From positions 253,820-317,819 of the forward strand of contig NZ_FTOH01000004.1 of the NCBI RefSeq assembly GCF_900156675.1: DNA of 64,000 nt. The letters run 5' to 3'. Shown piece by piece: positions 35,401 to 44,696 of this stretch. Within the stretch, counting starts at the first letter, position 1; each line of letters starts with the position of its first letter. The translations under genes and the position numbers were made by a program. The notes beneath the pieces were generated by a model. That model was not told where the DNA came from and searched no databases. It saw nothing but the letters and a program-made list of their open reading frames with translations. Origin of the DNA: Thalassolituus maritimus. GTDB lineage: Bacteria > Pseudomonadota > Gammaproteobacteria > Pseudomonadales > Oceanobacteraceae.

Positions 35401-36618
35401 TTAGTGACGGTTCTTCGCCTCTATCCACTGCGCCATATACTGGGTGCTCTTGAGGCTATGGTGGCGAAGCATACCACCAATAAAGTCGCACTGGCGGTGT
35501 CTTTCGAGGCCATTGAGCAGGTCATCAATCCGAGTCAGTAAATTCTGGCCATGAATGGCCTCATTGAACCTGCCGATGGCCAGATGCGGCCCCCTTGCAC
35601 TGTATTCGGACCACAGAAATTCATCCCTGTAGAGTGCAACCGCCGATTCAACGAACTCACTGGCTTCGTCGGCGACCATAGCTGGCGATGGCTCACTACC
35701 GTACATACCTTCTGCGCCAATCCCTGAGGTCACCGCTGGCGTCCCCAGTGTGGCAGCATCCAGTAACTTCCCTTTAAGGCCCGCACCAAAGCGCAGAGGT
35801 GCCAGCATCACTCGGGCGTTACTGATCACAGCCTCTGCGGACGGTGCCCAGCCTTTTACTCTGAAACCAAGGCCTGGGGTATCCAGCTGCGTTGCTTTCT
35901 TTGGCGGGTACGCGCCGTAAACGTGAAGTTCCGCAGAACGGAGCTGACGACGAATATTCGGCCATAACTCGCGTAACTGCAGCACGGCATCCCAGTTCGG
36001 TGCATGGCGAAAATTCCCGATTGCGACAAAGTGTTCACGCTCATTAAATGCTTTGATCTCCCGATCGGACGGACTAAGCATAAACGGCAGGTACAGGATC
36101 TTTGATCGATCAACCGGAAAGTTATCCTGCAGCCAGCTCATCTCATACTCTGAAATGACGAGCGTCAGATCACAGCGAAGCAGCGAGGCGATTTCCCTGA
36201 AGGCCATATCCGTCTGCCACTCCAGCTCAGTCGCCGGGCGCCCTGCCTTAACTGCTCGGTGTCGAGCATCACGCAGGCAGTGAACGTCTTCCATATCAAG
36301 TATACGAAGCGCCTTCGGGGCGAACTTCTCGACGCGCCAGCCAAACTGCTCCTCCATCATAAAGCGATCAAACATCACGATATCAGGCGACTGTTCCGTC
36401 AGCCAGGTATCAAAGGTCGATGAGTTCAGCTCAATACGATGCTTCTCTATGTCCATCGCAGCGAGGTTAACCGCATGATCACTGTCATCGGCGGGAGAGG
36501 CAAACAGCACACGGTAGCCGCTCGCACGCATCAGCGAGAGAATCTGCAGCATACGACTGCCAGCTGCTGATGAATTGGGTTCTGGCCAGACGTAGCCAAT
36601 AGCAATAAAGGTTTTCAT
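35401..36618 (-). CDS. Glycosyltransferase (GT4-like, GT-B fold)
   Basis: A 405-residue cytoplasmic glycosyltransferase. The N-terminus is MKTFIAIGYVWPEPNSSAAG, as in enzymes that handle nucleotide-sugar donors. The C-terminal donor domain shows FVAIGNFRHAPNWDAV near residue 210, then GYVKGW-type FRVKGWAPSAEAV near 260 and APLRFGAGLKGKLLDAATLGTPAVTSGIGAEGM near 285-315. Substrate unknown; no polysaccharide cluster surrounds it. I choose ATG 36618; the frame stays open to 36969 but would cover the divergent gene. There is no ribosome site, and a perfect TATAAT lies right before the ATG (see the promoter entry). Confidence 0.85.
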   Translation of the reverse strand: MKTFIAIGYVWPEPNSSAAGSRMLQILSLMRASGYRVLFASPADDSDHAVNLAAMDIEKHRIELNSSTFDTWLTEQSPDIVMFDRFMMEEQFGWRVEKFAPKALRILDMEDVHCLRDARHRAVKAGRPATELEWQTDMAFREIASLLRCDLTLVISEYEMSWLQDNFPVDRSKILYLPFMLSPSDREIKAFNEREHFVAIGNFRHAPNWDAVLQLRELWPNIRRQLRSAELHVYGAYPPKKATQLDTPGLGFRVKGWAPSAEAVISNARVMLAPLRFGAGLKGKLLDAATLGTPAVTSGIGAEGMYGSEPSPAMVADEASEFVESAVALYRDEFLWSEYSARGPHLAIGRFNEAIHGQNLLTRIDDLLNGLERHRQCDFIGGMLRHHSLKSTQYMAQWIEAKNRH

Positions 36619-36621
36619 GGC

Positions 36622-36630
36622 GCGATTATA
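36622..36630 (-). promoter_or_regulatory. TATAAT six bases before the glycosyltransferase ATG (possible leaderless transcript)
   Basis: On the minus strand TATAAT is followed by CGCGCC and then ATG, which would place +1 on the A of the start codon. The -35 is poor. No Shine-Dalgarno is present, which fits a leaderless message. Confidence 0.4.
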
Positions 36631-36689
36631 GCGCGTTGCACCGCACAATTTGGTCTTAACACGGAGACGACCAAAAACAGCCCGGATGC

Positions 36690-36698
36690 TGGTATACT
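36690..36698 (+). promoter_or_regulatory. Extended -10 promoter of the ART-like gene
   Basis: TGGTATACT is an extended -10 (TGnTATAnT) 35 bases before the ATG at 36733. No good -35 is seen, as usual for extended -10 promoters. It is divergent from the glycosyltransferase promoter. Confidence 0.5.
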
Positions 36699-36732
36699 CC
36701 GCTCCTGTTTTTAATTGCCCGACGGTTGAATA

Positions 36733-37290
36733 ATGAGCGAAATTACCACTCCTGATTACCTCAAAGACGCCGAGCAACTGCTCAGCGAGAACGGTTTTGC
36801 AACCAGTGATGACTGGTATCACGGCACGGCCTCTGGTCTGGTAGACACGATTCTCAAAGACGGCCTGAAAGGCGGCGGCGATACAGAGACGGCTCAGCGT
36901 GAGCAGGGCACTCTGGGCACTATCGGCAACCGCCAATTCGAAACCAGCGAACCGGTGTTCCTCACGCAAAGCAAAGAGTTAGCGTACTTCTGGGCCGCAC
37001 GTAAAGCCCACATGCGTAACCTCTATTTCCGCAAAGAAGAGACGCCTGTCGTTCTCAAGGTGACGGCGCCTGAAAAAGTGACTCCTGATGTCGGCGGTAC
37101 CGCTATCCTGCTGGAGCCTTCCAACACGTACATTATGATGTTGAAAGAACTCTACGAGAAGAAAGGCATAGCCTGGGTCGATGAATCAAATCCACTCAAG
37201 CTGCCACGTGAGACCTATCTCAACATGCTGGGTCTTGGCTACAGCTACAATGACATTCCGGCCGATAAAATCAGCCTTGTCAGTGAGTGA
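36733..37290 (+). CDS. ADP-ribosyltransferase-fold-like protein (Arr/KptA-like pattern)
   Basis: A 185-residue cytoplasmic protein with no name that I can give with confidence. The segment DWYHGTASGLVDTILKDGLKGG (residues 27-48) and, 30 residues on, PVFLTQSKELAYFWAARKA (74-92) match the H-G-T / V-[FY]-[LI]-T-Q / A-x-x-[WF] pattern of rifampin ADP-ribosyltransferase Arr and the RNA 2'-phosphotransferase KptA, so an NAD-binding ART fold is likely. A Glu late in the chain (TVYE-type) is not evident. It is followed 72 bases later by a nucleoside deoxyribosyltransferase-like gene on the same strand. Alternatives are a Tpt1-like RNA processor or a toxin. Confidence 0.55.
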   Translation: MSEITTPDYLKDAEQLLSENGFATSDDWYHGTASGLVDTILKDGLKGGGDTETAQREQGTLGTIGNRQFETSEPVFLTQSKELAYFWAARKAHMRNLYFRKEETPVVLKVTAPEKVTPDVGGTAILLEPSNTYIMMLKELYEKKGIAWVDESNPLKLPRETYLNMLGLGYSYNDIPADKISLVSE

Positions 37291-37362
37291 CATGGCCTGA
37301 ATTAAAGGTCTGAAGAGCGGCTGACACAGTGCTTTATCAGGCACTTGATATGGATAACTAAG

Positions 37363-37908
37363 ATGAAGATCTACCTTGCGGGCCCGGAAGTCTTTTTCCC
37401 TGACGCGGATGAGCTCGGGGCCCGCAAGAAGCAGATCTGCGATCAGTACGGTTTTACCGGTCTGTTCCCCCTCGACACCCAGATTGAACCGGCCGCAACG
37501 GCCTCGGCAACCGGGTTCCTGATCAGCCATGAAAATGAACAACTGATCCAGGCCTGCGATCTGGTGATCGCCAACCTCACGCCTTTTCGTGGTGCCAGTG
37601 CCGACGTCGGCACCGTCTATGAGATTGGCCTTGCCCGCGGTATGGGTAAACCAATCCACGGCTACACTAATGACCCGGAGCTATACCACTCCCGTCTGAA
37701 CGCTCTGTTTGGAAGCGGGACGGAACAGCCACAAGGTCAACTCCGTGACCGCGACGGCCTGAAGATCGAAGAGTTCGACCTGCGCGACAATCTTATGATT
37801 GATGGTGGTATCCATGCCGGCGGCGGACACTTTATCGCAGCACAAAAAAAGGCCGCCATCACAGAGACAGCGGCCTTTGAAGAAGTCCTGATCAGACTCA
37901 GCCGTTAA
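37363..37908 (+). CDS. Nucleoside 2-deoxyribosyltransferase-like protein
   Basis: A 181-residue protein of the Nuc_deoxyrib_tr (PF05014-type) family, which cleaves or exchanges the N-glycosidic bond of (deoxy)nucleosides or nucleotides. It has the N-terminal [14 protein letters not shown], the loop [29 protein letters not shown] with catalytic-type Glu87, and [14 protein letters not shown] 37363 is used; six codons more upstream lack conservation. The last 11 bases overlap the convergent acrB stop, and the acrB terminator sits inside its 3' coding part. Actual substrate unknown. Confidence 0.85.
   Translation: MKIYLAGPEVFFPDADELGARKKQICDQYGFTGLFPLDTQIEPAATASATGFLISHENEQLIQACDLVIANLTPFRGASADVGTVYEIGLARGMGKPIHGYTNDPELYHSRLNALFGSGTEQPQGQLRDRDGLKIEEFDLRDNLMIDGGIHAGGGHFIAAQKKAAITETAAFEEVLIRLSR
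37843..37878 (-). terminator. acrB terminator embedded in the neighbouring coding sequence
   Basis: On the minus strand: AAAGGCCGC, a 13-base loop, GCGGCCTTT, then TTTT. It lies 20 bases after the acrB stop but within codons of the convergent nucleoside deoxyribosyltransferase-like gene, whose encoded residues there are [15 protein letters not shown]. Confidence 0.8.
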
Positions 37909-40900
37909 GCTTCACCCCGGACATTCTGCGCACCAGAACATAGAAGAGCGGGATAAAGAAGATCGCCAGTACAGTTGCGGCAACCACCCCACCAAACACC
38001 CCGGTACCAATCGCATGACGTGCACCTGAACCCGCGCCGGAGCTGAGCATCAGTGGTGTCACACCCAGACCAAAGGCCATCGATGTCATCAGGATCGGAC
38101 GTAGACGCATACGGGTGGCATCAAGCGTTGCCTGAAGCAGTGTTTTACCCTGATCCTCCAGCGCTTTGGCAAACTCAACGATCAGAATCGCATTCTTAGA
38201 CGACAGACCAATGGTTGTCAGCAGGCCGACCTGGAAGAAAACGTCATTGCCGAGCCCACGGAAGTTCGCCGCAGCAACCGCACCAATAACACCCAGAGGC
38301 ACAACCAGCATCACAGAGAACGGAATCGACCAGCTTTCATAAAGTGCCGCCAGGCACAGGAAGACTACCAGCAACGACAAGGCATACAGTAACGGCGCCT
38401 GGTTACCGGCCTCAGCTTCCTGATAGGAAAGCCCGGTCCACTCGAAACCAAACCCGTCCGGCAGTTGAGCAGCGATTTCTTCCATCGCCGCCATGGCATC
38501 ACCGGTACTGAAACCTGGCGAAGCTGAGCCCTGAATATTTATCGACGGCACGCCGTTATAGCGTTGCAGCTGCTGTGCACCGTAGGTCCAGTTACCTTCA
38601 GAGAAGCTTGAGAACGGTACCATCTCACCACTGGTATTGCGTACGTACCAATCCGTAATATCATCCGGAAGCATTCGGTAAGGTGCATCCGCCTGAACAT
38701 ACACACGCTTGATCTGACCGCGGTCGAGGAAGTCATTCACATAACTCGAACCCCAGGCAACGGCCATGGTGCTGTTAATTTCAGAGACTGGGATACCCAT
38801 CGCCAGCGCTTTCTGATGATCTACTTTGAGGTCAAACTGTGGCGCATCCGGCAGACCGCTGTAGCGCACCTGGCTCATTTTCTCATGCTGATTAGCCTGG
38901 CCAAGTACCTGATAGGTCGCTCCCATCAGCGCTTCGTGCCCCATACCACTGCGATCCTGTAGCTGGAAGTTAAAACCACTGGCCACACCAAGTGCAGGAA
39001 TCGCTGGCGGGTTGATCGCGAATACAAAGGCTTCACGGATTTGAGAGAAAGCCCCCCATGCTCGGCCAACAATCGCCTGCACACCGTCTTTTTCAAGATC
39101 ACGCTCATCCCAATCTTTAAGACGGATAAAGGCGATACCTGAGTTCTGACCACGACCTGAGAAGCTGAAACCAGCGGCCGCGAACATTGACTGCACAGCA
39201 TCTGATTCATTATCGAGGAAGTGATCTTCAATCTTCTTCAACACCTCAATCGTCTGCTCCTGTGACGAACCCACCGGCAACTGAACCAGCGCGATCAACA
39301 TGCCCTGATCTTCTTCGGGTAAGAACGCACTTGGCAGACGCATAAAGGCAAAGATCAGCACGCCAACAATCAGCACATACATCACCACGTAACGAACCCA
39401 GTGACGGATGGTGCTATCAACGCGATTACGGTAGCCGTTCGTTGCTTTCTCAAACGTGCGGTTAAACCAGCCGAAGAAACCACTTTTGGTCTGGTGATCA
39501 CCGTCGTGAGGTTTGAGCATAGTGGCGCACAGTGCCGGCGTCAGAATCAGTGCCACCAACACCGATAACACCATGGCCGACACGATAGTGATCGAGAATT
39601 GCTGATAAATTGCACCTGTCGAACCAGGGAAGAAGGCCATCGGAATAAATACCGCAGACAACACCAGGGCAATACCGACGAGAGCACCGGTAATTTCACC
39701 CATCGACTTGCGGGTTGCCTCAACGGGCCCAAGGCCCTCTTCGGCCATGATCCGCTCGACGTTTTCCACCACTACAATGGCGTCATCTACCAGAAGACCA
39801 ATCGCCAGCACCATACCAAACATGGTCAGGGTGTTTACTGAGAAACCAAAGGCATAAAGAACCGCAAAGGTACCCAGCAGAACCACGGGCACTGCAATGG
39901 TCGGGATCAGTGTCGCACGGAAGTTCTGCAGGAACAGGTACATCACCAGGAAGACCAGTGCGATCCCTTCAAACAGTGTTTTCACAACCTCGGTAATAGA
40001 GATCTCAACAAACGGTGTAGTGTCGTACGGATAGCTGACTTCGAGGCTGTCCGGGAAGAAATCCTGTAGTTCAGCCAGGCGAGCTTTTACCAGTTTTGCC
40101 GTGTCCAGCGCGTTCGCACCGGATGCCAATGTGACGGCTAGACCGGCCGCTGGCTTACGGTTGAAGCGACCACTGATTTCATACGACTCAGAACCGAGTT
40201 CAATACGGGCAACGTCAGATAGCGTGACGCGCGAACCGTCAGGTGTCACTTTCAGAAGAATCCGCCCAAACTCTTCTGGCGTTTCCAGAAGCGTCTGCAC
40301 AACAATCGACGCATTCAATTGCTGGCCTTCAACAGCCGGCGTACCACCTAACTGACCACCAGCCACCTGATTATTCTGCACCTGAATCGCAGAGGTTACG
40401 TCGTTAGGCGTCAGGCTGTACTCATTCAGTTTGTTCGGATCCAGCCAGACACGCATTGCATACTGAGAGCCGAACAAGCGCGTATTACCCACGCCTTCAA
40501 CACGGGCAATTGAGTCCTGAACATTTGCACCGATAAAGTCTGCGATATCAGAGCGCGTCATGCTGCCGTCTTCAGAAGTGAAACCAATCACCATCAGGAA
40601 GGTATCGGACGACTTGGCAACGCGTACACCCTGCTGCTGAACCGCCTGAGGCAGGCGTGGCGTCGCCATCTGCAGTTTATTCTGAACCTGAACCTGTGCG
40701 ATGTCAGGATCAGTCCCAGCAGCAAAGGTCAGTGTGATCGACGCGTTACCCGATGAGTCACTGCTCGCCGACATATAAAGCAGATTGTCGATACCGTTCA
40801 TCTGCTCTTCAATCACCTGCGTCACAGAGTTTTCAACGGCTTTCGAAGACGCACCCGGGTAAGTCGCAGTAATCTGAACTTCGGGTGGCGCCACCTGTGG

Positions 40901-41005
40901 ATATTGCTCCACTGGCAGGTTGATGATCGACAGTGTACCCGCCAGCATCAGAATGATGGCGATTACCCAGGCGAAAATCGGGCGATCAATAAAAAAACGA
41001 GCCAT
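37898..41005 (-). CDS. acrB: RND multidrug efflux transporter AcrB/MexB (HAE1 family)
   Basis: Inner-membrane proton-driven pump of 1035 residues, normal for HAE1. It has the N-terminal [17 protein letters not shown], twelve transmembrane segments in 1+5+1+5 order, two large periplasmic loops, and the proton-relay Asp pair in [15 protein letters not shown] near 407-408. Lys near 940 is seen in [10 protein letters not shown]. It trimerises and works with the fusion protein AcrA (six bases upstream in the operon) and an outer-membrane channel not encoded here. Likely substrates are antibiotics, solvents and other hydrophobics. Its transcription is probably repressed by the divergent AcrR. Confidence 0.96.
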   Translation of the reverse strand: MARFFIDRPIFAWVIAIILMLAGTLSIINLPVEQYPQVAPPEVQITATYPGASSKAVENSVTQVIEEQMNGIDNLLYMSASSDSSGNASITLTFAAGTDPDIAQVQVQNKLQMATPRLPQAVQQQGVRVAKSSDTFLMVIGFTSEDGSMTRSDIADFIGANVQDSIARVEGVGNTRLFGSQYAMRVWLDPNKLNEYSLTPNDVTSAIQVQNNQVAGGQLGGTPAVEGQQLNASIVVQTLLETPEEFGRILLKVTPDGSRVTLSDVARIELGSESYEISGRFNRKPAAGLAVTLASGANALDTAKLVKARLAELQDFFPDSLEVSYPYDTTPFVEISITEVVKTLFEGIALVFLVMYLFLQNFRATLIPTIAVPVVLLGTFAVLYAFGFSVNTLTMFGMVLAIGLLVDDAIVVVENVERIMAEEGLGPVEATRKSMGEITGALVGIALVLSAVFIPMAFFPGSTGAIYQQFSITIVSAMVLSVLVALILTPALCATMLKPHDGDHQTKSGFFGWFNRTFEKATNGYRNRVDSTIRHWVRYVVMYVLIVGVLIFAFMRLPSAFLPEEDQGMLIALVQLPVGSSQEQTIEVLKKIEDHFLDNESDAVQSMFAAAGFSFSGRGQNSGIAFIRLKDWDERDLEKDGVQAIVGRAWGAFSQIREAFVFAINPPAIPALGVASGFNFQLQDRSGMGHEALMGATYQVLGQANQHEKMSQVRYSGLPDAPQFDLKVDHQKALAMGIPVSEINSTMAVAWGSSYVNDFLDRGQIKRVYVQADAPYRMLPDDITDWYVRNTSGEMVPFSSFSEGNWTYGAQQLQRYNGVPSINIQGSASPGFSTGDAMAAMEEIAAQLPDGFGFEWTGLSYQEAEAGNQAPLLYALSLLVVFLCLAALYESWSIPFSVMLVVPLGVIGAVAAANFRGLGNDVFFQVGLLTTIGLSSKNAILIVEFAKALEDQGKTLLQATLDATRMRLRPILMTSMAFGLGVTPLMLSSGAGSGARHAIGTGVFGGVVAATVLAIFFIPLFYVLVRRMSGVKLNG

Positions 41006-41011
41006 AAATTA

Positions 41012-42190
41012 TCAACCCTCAGCTGACGATTGTGCAGATGCTTTTTCAGCGTTGACGTCTACTGGCGTCACCGGTATCCCAGGGCCAATTTTCTGCAGGC
41101 CGTCGACAATTAGTTTATCTCCTGCATTCAGGCCAGACTTGATTAACCAGTTACCGCCCACGGCTTGCTCAGTTTTCACCGTACGCTTCTCGACGATATT
41201 GTTCTCACCAATCACCAGCGCAGTTGCAGAGCCGTTAGGCTGACGGGAAATGCCTTTCTGAGGAACGACAATGGCTTTTTCACGCTCGCCCTGAGGCAGA
41301 CGCGCACGAACAAACATGCCCGGCAGCAACGCACCATCAGGATTTGGAATCAAAGCGCGAAGAGCGACAGTACCTGTCTGTTCATCCACTGCGTATTCAG
41401 AAAACTGCAGCGTACCTTTGTGTGGGTACACGGTACCGTCAGGGAGAGCCAACTCGACGGTTGCCTGATCTTTACCGGTCGTGATCAGTTCACCATTAGC
41501 CATTGCCGCGCGCAGGCTGCGTAGCTCTTCATAAGACTGAGTTAAGTCCACATAAATTGGGTCAAGCTGGCGGATCGTCACCAGCGCTGCTGCCTGATTC
41601 GCGGTGACCAGAGCACCTGCGGTCAGTGACGAACGACCAATACGACCGTTAATCGGCGCCTTGATCGTAGTGTATTCAACATTGATTCGAGCCGTATCCA
41701 GACGTGCCTGAGCTGCCGCCACCTGAGCTTCACTGACAGCAAGATTAGCGTTGGCATCTTCAAGCTCCTGTTGGCTGACAGCTTCAGACTTACTCAACTT
41801 GTCGTAGCGACCATCGGTCAACTTCGCCAGTTCCCGGTTCGCTTGCGCATTCGCCAGGTCGGCTTCAGCACTGGCCAGTGCTGCCTGGTAAAGCTTGTCG
41901 TCCAATTGATATAGAGGCTGACCCGCCTTTACCCGATCCCCTTCCTTGAACAGGCGCTCTTCGATAATGCCTGTTACCTGCGGACGAACTTCAGCGACCT
42001 GATAAGGCGTTGTCCGGCCCGGCAACTCGTTCACCAGGGTAAACGGCTGTGCAGTCACTTCCACATATCCGGCCTGAGGCGGTGGCATCTGCCCAGCACC
42101 GGCGGCCTGTTGGCCCGACTGCTCACCGCAGGCAGCCAGAAGAAATGAAACCGTCAGCGCAGCTGCTGGTAAACGGAATGATGTACGCAT
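41012..42190 (-). CDS. acrA: RND efflux periplasmic fusion lipoprotein AcrA/MexA
   Basis: A 392-residue lipoprotein adaptor. Signal peptide with lipobox LAAC (Cys21), lipoyl/barrel-sandwich half motif GYVEVTAQPFTLVNELPGRT near 40, RLFKEGDRVKAGQPLYQLD near 80, then an alpha-hairpin (about 95-165), second half lipoyl with IKAPINGRIGRSSLTAGALV near 175, and beta-barrel domain. Length and layout are those of AcrA/MexA. It links AcrB to an outer-membrane factor. The gene is first in the acrAB unit, starting 108 bases from the acrR start, with the operator between. Confidence 0.95.
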   Translation of the reverse strand: MRTSFRLPAAALTVSFLLAACGEQSGQQAAGAGQMPPPQAGYVEVTAQPFTLVNELPGRTTPYQVAEVRPQVTGIIEERLFKEGDRVKAGQPLYQLDDKLYQAALASAEADLANAQANRELAKLTDGRYDKLSKSEAVSQQELEDANANLAVSEAQVAAAQARLDTARINVEYTTIKAPINGRIGRSSLTAGALVTANQAAALVTIRQLDPIYVDLTQSYEELRSLRAAMANGELITTGKDQATVELALPDGTVYPHKGTLQFSEYAVDEQTGTVALRALIPNPDGALLPGMFVRARLPQGEREKAIVVPQKGISRQPNGSATALVIGENNIVEKRTVKTEQAVGGNWLIKSGLNAGDKLIVDGLQKIGPGIPVTPVDVNAEKASAQSSAEG

Positions 42191-42227
42191 GAGTAACCTC
42201 AGTCTGGTGGTACTTTAAAGGGCACAA

Positions 42228-42255
42228 TATACATACATGCACGAATGTATGTATA
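42228..42255. promoter_or_regulatory. AcrR operator
   Basis: A perfect inverted repeat, TATACATACAT and ATGTATGTATA (11-base arms, six-base spacer GCACGA), sits between the divergent acrA and acrR starts. Its 24-base core TACATACAT-N6-ATGTATGTA has the same arms as the E. coli acrAB operator that I remember. Binding of AcrR would control both directions. Confidence 0.9.
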
Positions 42256-42298
42256 GTGTGAAACAGTGAGTTGTCATTCGTAGTACAGTGAGCCCGCC

Positions 42299-42952
42299 AT
42301 GCCCCGCCGCACCAAAGAAGAAGCCCTACAGACCCGTGAGACACTAATCGAAGCGGCGGAGGTAGTCTTCCACCGGAAGGGCGTCTCAGCATCCTCATTA
42401 AACGACATCGCGAAAGAAGCGGGTGTGACACGCGGTGCCGTCTACTGGCATTTCAAAAACAAACACGACATTTTCCAGGCCATCGTCGATCGTCTATTGG
42501 CTCCACTCGATGCCTTACACGACCAGATAGAAGACCCTTCGGAGCCTGATCCACTCAGCCGTTTCCGCGAGTTACTTGAATACCTAACTCTCGAAATCGC
42601 CCGTGATCCACGGCGCCGCCGCGGGTTTGAAATAGCATTTCTGAAATGCGAGCAGACCGAGGCCAATGCGATGCTGAACGAGCGTCATCGCCAGAACTAT
42701 CTGGATGGGTCAGAACGGATAAGAAAAGCTTTGGAAGCAGCCGTAAACAAAGGGCAGCTTCCGGCGGATCTGGACATCGAGCGCGGCGTTGCACACCTTC
42801 ATATTCAGCTCACCGGAATTATCTACCTCTGGCTGGTACTGCCAGACGTAATCGATTTTAAGAAAGAAGCCCTCCACATGATCGATAGCTTCTTTTTGAC
42901 GATTAAGCAGAATTTTGGCTCTCACTCCGAAGGCGAAAATGAAAGCCAATAA
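42299..42952 (+). CDS. acrR: TetR-family repressor AcrR/TtgR of the efflux pump
   Basis: A 217-residue TetR-type repressor. The N-terminal helix-turn-helix spans residues 11-57, with SLNDIAKEAGVTRGAVYWHFKNKHDIF, almost the AcrR/TtgR sequence. The C-terminal ligand-binding domain contains RRRGFEIAFLKCEQT near 103 and LVLPDVIDFKKEA near 180, as in TtgR. It starts ATG 42299, divergent from acrAB. Known relatives bind flavonoids, antibiotics or dyes and then release the operator; the inducer here is unknown. Autoregulation through the shared palindrome is expected. Confidence 0.94.
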   Translation: MPRRTKEEALQTRETLIEAAEVVFHRKGVSASSLNDIAKEAGVTRGAVYWHFKNKHDIFQAIVDRLLAPLDALHDQIEDPSEPDPLSRFRELLEYLTLEIARDPRRRRGFEIAFLKCEQTEANAMLNERHRQNYLDGSERIRKALEAAVNKGQLPADLDIERGVAHLHIQLTGIIYLWLVLPDVIDFKKEALHMIDSFFLTIKQNFGSHSEGENESQ

Positions 42953-42957
42953 GGGAT

Positions 42958-43365
42958 TCAGCCTTTAGCGGCTGAAGCACTCTTCAGATACACCCAGGCA
43001 AAAAAGACCATAAACACGGCATCGTTCAAGCCATAGATACTGTAGAAAATCCCTGCAAAGAGATCCTGCTCGTACACCGCCTGCAAATTATCTCTACTGA
43101 ACCATGTCAGCCAGCAAACAACGTAGACCAGTTTTTCAACAGCAAAGGCTCCTGCGATCCAACGCAAATTGCCCGGCGTAAAAGCGGCCCCCAAATACGC
43201 CAGCCCCCAGACCATGATCATGATCAGACCGAAAGACGACATAACCACAGGGTCGGCTTCCATTAAGGCTGTATTCGTCAGGCCCTTTGAAAAAATAAGA
43301 ACACCACTGATGTTAGCAATGGCAGCGGCGATAAAGCCTTGCTTGACCAACGAAGAATTCAACAT
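42958..43365 (-). CDS. Hypothetical membrane protein (four segments)
   Basis: A 135-residue protein with four hydrophobic segments (about residues 8-27, 42-62, 68-90 and 103-125) and very short loops. I recognise no family. AGGAATAATTAA precedes the ATG, four bases after the stop of the DUF2059 gene, so the two are probably co-translated. Its stop faces acrR with a five-base gap. Confidence 0.75.
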   Translation of the reverse strand: MLNSSLVKQGFIAAAIANISGVLIFSKGLTNTALMEADPVVMSSFGLIMIMVWGLAYLGAAFTPGNLRWIAGAFAVEKLVYVVCWLTWFSRDNLQAVYEQDLFAGIFYSIYGLNDAVFMVFFAWVYLKSASAAKG

Positions 43366-43369
43366 TTAA

Positions 43370-43807
43370 TTATTCCTGACGCTCTTTCAATGTTTCTTGC
43401 GCGCGTTGCATCAATTTTATGCCCCATTCCTGACCAACCATCATGGATTCCTGCATGATCAGCGGCTGCACTTTGATCATTTTCTGACCTACATCTGACT
43501 GCAGGAACTTCAGCTGTGCATCGACATCTGCCTGAGTGAGGTGCTTCTGATAGATCGGGATCACCATATCTTCCAGCTCGTCGCCATCGACCTGGCTTGC
43601 AAATTCCTCCCAGAAAGCTTCTGGTGCATCCGGCACCATACGCTTCATGGAAGGTATCATCTGCTCCATCATCTGCGTGGCCATATTACCCGCACCGGTT
43701 ACCTGAAGAAGCTCTTTAACACTCTCACTGCTCGGGGCCTCTGCCCACGAAGTCGCAGAAATAATGAACATCAGGCCCGTGAAAAAAGTTAACTTAATTG
43801 GTTTCAT
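43370..43807 (-). CDS. Periplasmic DUF2059 domain protein
   Basis: A 145-residue exported protein with a cleavable signal (TSWAEA near residue 23). The mature part is a DUF2059 helical domain: SVKELLQVTGAGNMATQMMEQM near 30-50 and the C-terminal LKFLQSDVGQKMIKVQPLIMQESMMVGQEW. It is Met- and Gln-rich. Function of the family is unknown. The ATG at 43807 follows AAGGA; the frame extends upstream to 43906 without a signal sequence, so the shorter start is right. Confidence 0.83.
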   Translation of the reverse strand: MKPIKLTFFTGLMFIISATSWAEAPSSESVKELLQVTGAGNMATQMMEQMIPSMKRMVPDAPEAFWEEFASQVDGDELEDMVIPIYQKHLTQADVDAQLKFLQSDVGQKMIKVQPLIMQESMMVGQEWGIKLMQRAQETLKERQE

Positions 43808-43838
43808 GCGATAGTCCTTCAACAAATGAAGGCCTATG

Positions 43839-44642
43839 CTAATCCCATTGCGGAGCAAAGTCAGGGTCAATTTTACGGTCACCGCGATCAAGCTTGCCGA
43901 TTGCAATCATGTCTTCAGCATCAAGCTGTAAACCGCGACTGTTGAAGTTGTCTTTCAGGTGATCTTTATTGGTCGATGCAGGAATCGTTATCAAGCCGTT
44001 CTGTAACTGCCATGAAATAGCAACGTTTGCAGGGCTGACACCATGCTTGTCAGCAATACGTACGATCTCAGGATCAGAGAGAACCTCACCCACGTAGAAT
44101 GGGTTATAGCCCGTGACTTTAATATCATTAGAAGCACAGAATGCGCGCAAATCATGGTTCTGAAGATACGGTTGTACTTCCACCTGATTCACATACAACT
44201 CGCCTGCTGGGAGAATACGCAGTGCATCTTTTAGCTGAGCGATAGTAAAGTTTGATACACCGATGTGCTTTGTCAGCCCCTGTTGCTTCGCCTTTAGAAG
44301 CTCGCCCAGATACTCATCCATCGGTGCATTATCTTCTGGCGATGGCCAGTGAATCAATAAAAGATCCACGTAATCCACAGACAGCTTTTCAAGGCTTTCC
44401 TTCACGCTGGGGATAAACCCGGTGCGGTTCAGATGACTATTCCAGACCTTAGTCGTCAGAAAGAACTCGTCACGCTCTAATTCGAAATCAGCGAGTGCGG
44501 AACCCACCTCAGATTCGTTATCGTAAATCTGAGCAGTATCGATGTGGCGGAACCCCACATCGAGTGCGTCAGTAACTGCCTGATACGCGGTTTCGCCCTT
44601 CAGACGAAAAGTGCCCATACCCAGTGCTGGAATGTCTTTCAT
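43839..44642 (-). CDS. Aldo/keto reductase (DkgB-like)
   Basis: A 267-residue NADPH-dependent aldo/keto reductase. The catalytic tetrad is seen as Asp35 and Tyr40 (GFRHIDTAQIYDNE), Lys65 (FLTTKVW) and His98 (LLLIHWPSP). GVSNFTIAQLKDAL near 128 and the cofactor loop NVAISWQLQNGLITIPAS near 210 follow. It is closest to the 2,5-diketo-D-gluconate reductase B group, which in vivo also reduces methylglyoxal and other reactive aldehydes. GAGGATATTCTCTT precedes the ATG. Confidence 0.9.
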   Translation of the reverse strand: MKDIPALGMGTFRLKGETAYQAVTDALDVGFRHIDTAQIYDNESEVGSALADFELERDEFFLTTKVWNSHLNRTGFIPSVKESLEKLSVDYVDLLLIHWPSPEDNAPMDEYLGELLKAKQQGLTKHIGVSNFTIAQLKDALRILPAGELYVNQVEVQPYLQNHDLRAFCASNDIKVTGYNPFYVGEVLSDPEIVRIADKHGVSPANVAISWQLQNGLITIPASTNKDHLKDNFNSRGLQLDAEDMIAIGKLDRGDRKIDPDFAPQWD

Positions 44643-44696
44643 AAGAGAATATCCTCGAAAATTAAAAGAGTCTGTACAGATGACTTAAACGCTTAA

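Noticed and set aside
36619-36969. Extension of the glycosyltransferase frame by 117 codons
   Set aside because: It would overlap the opposite-strand ART-like gene and its promoter, and the added sequence has no glycosyltransferase similarity.
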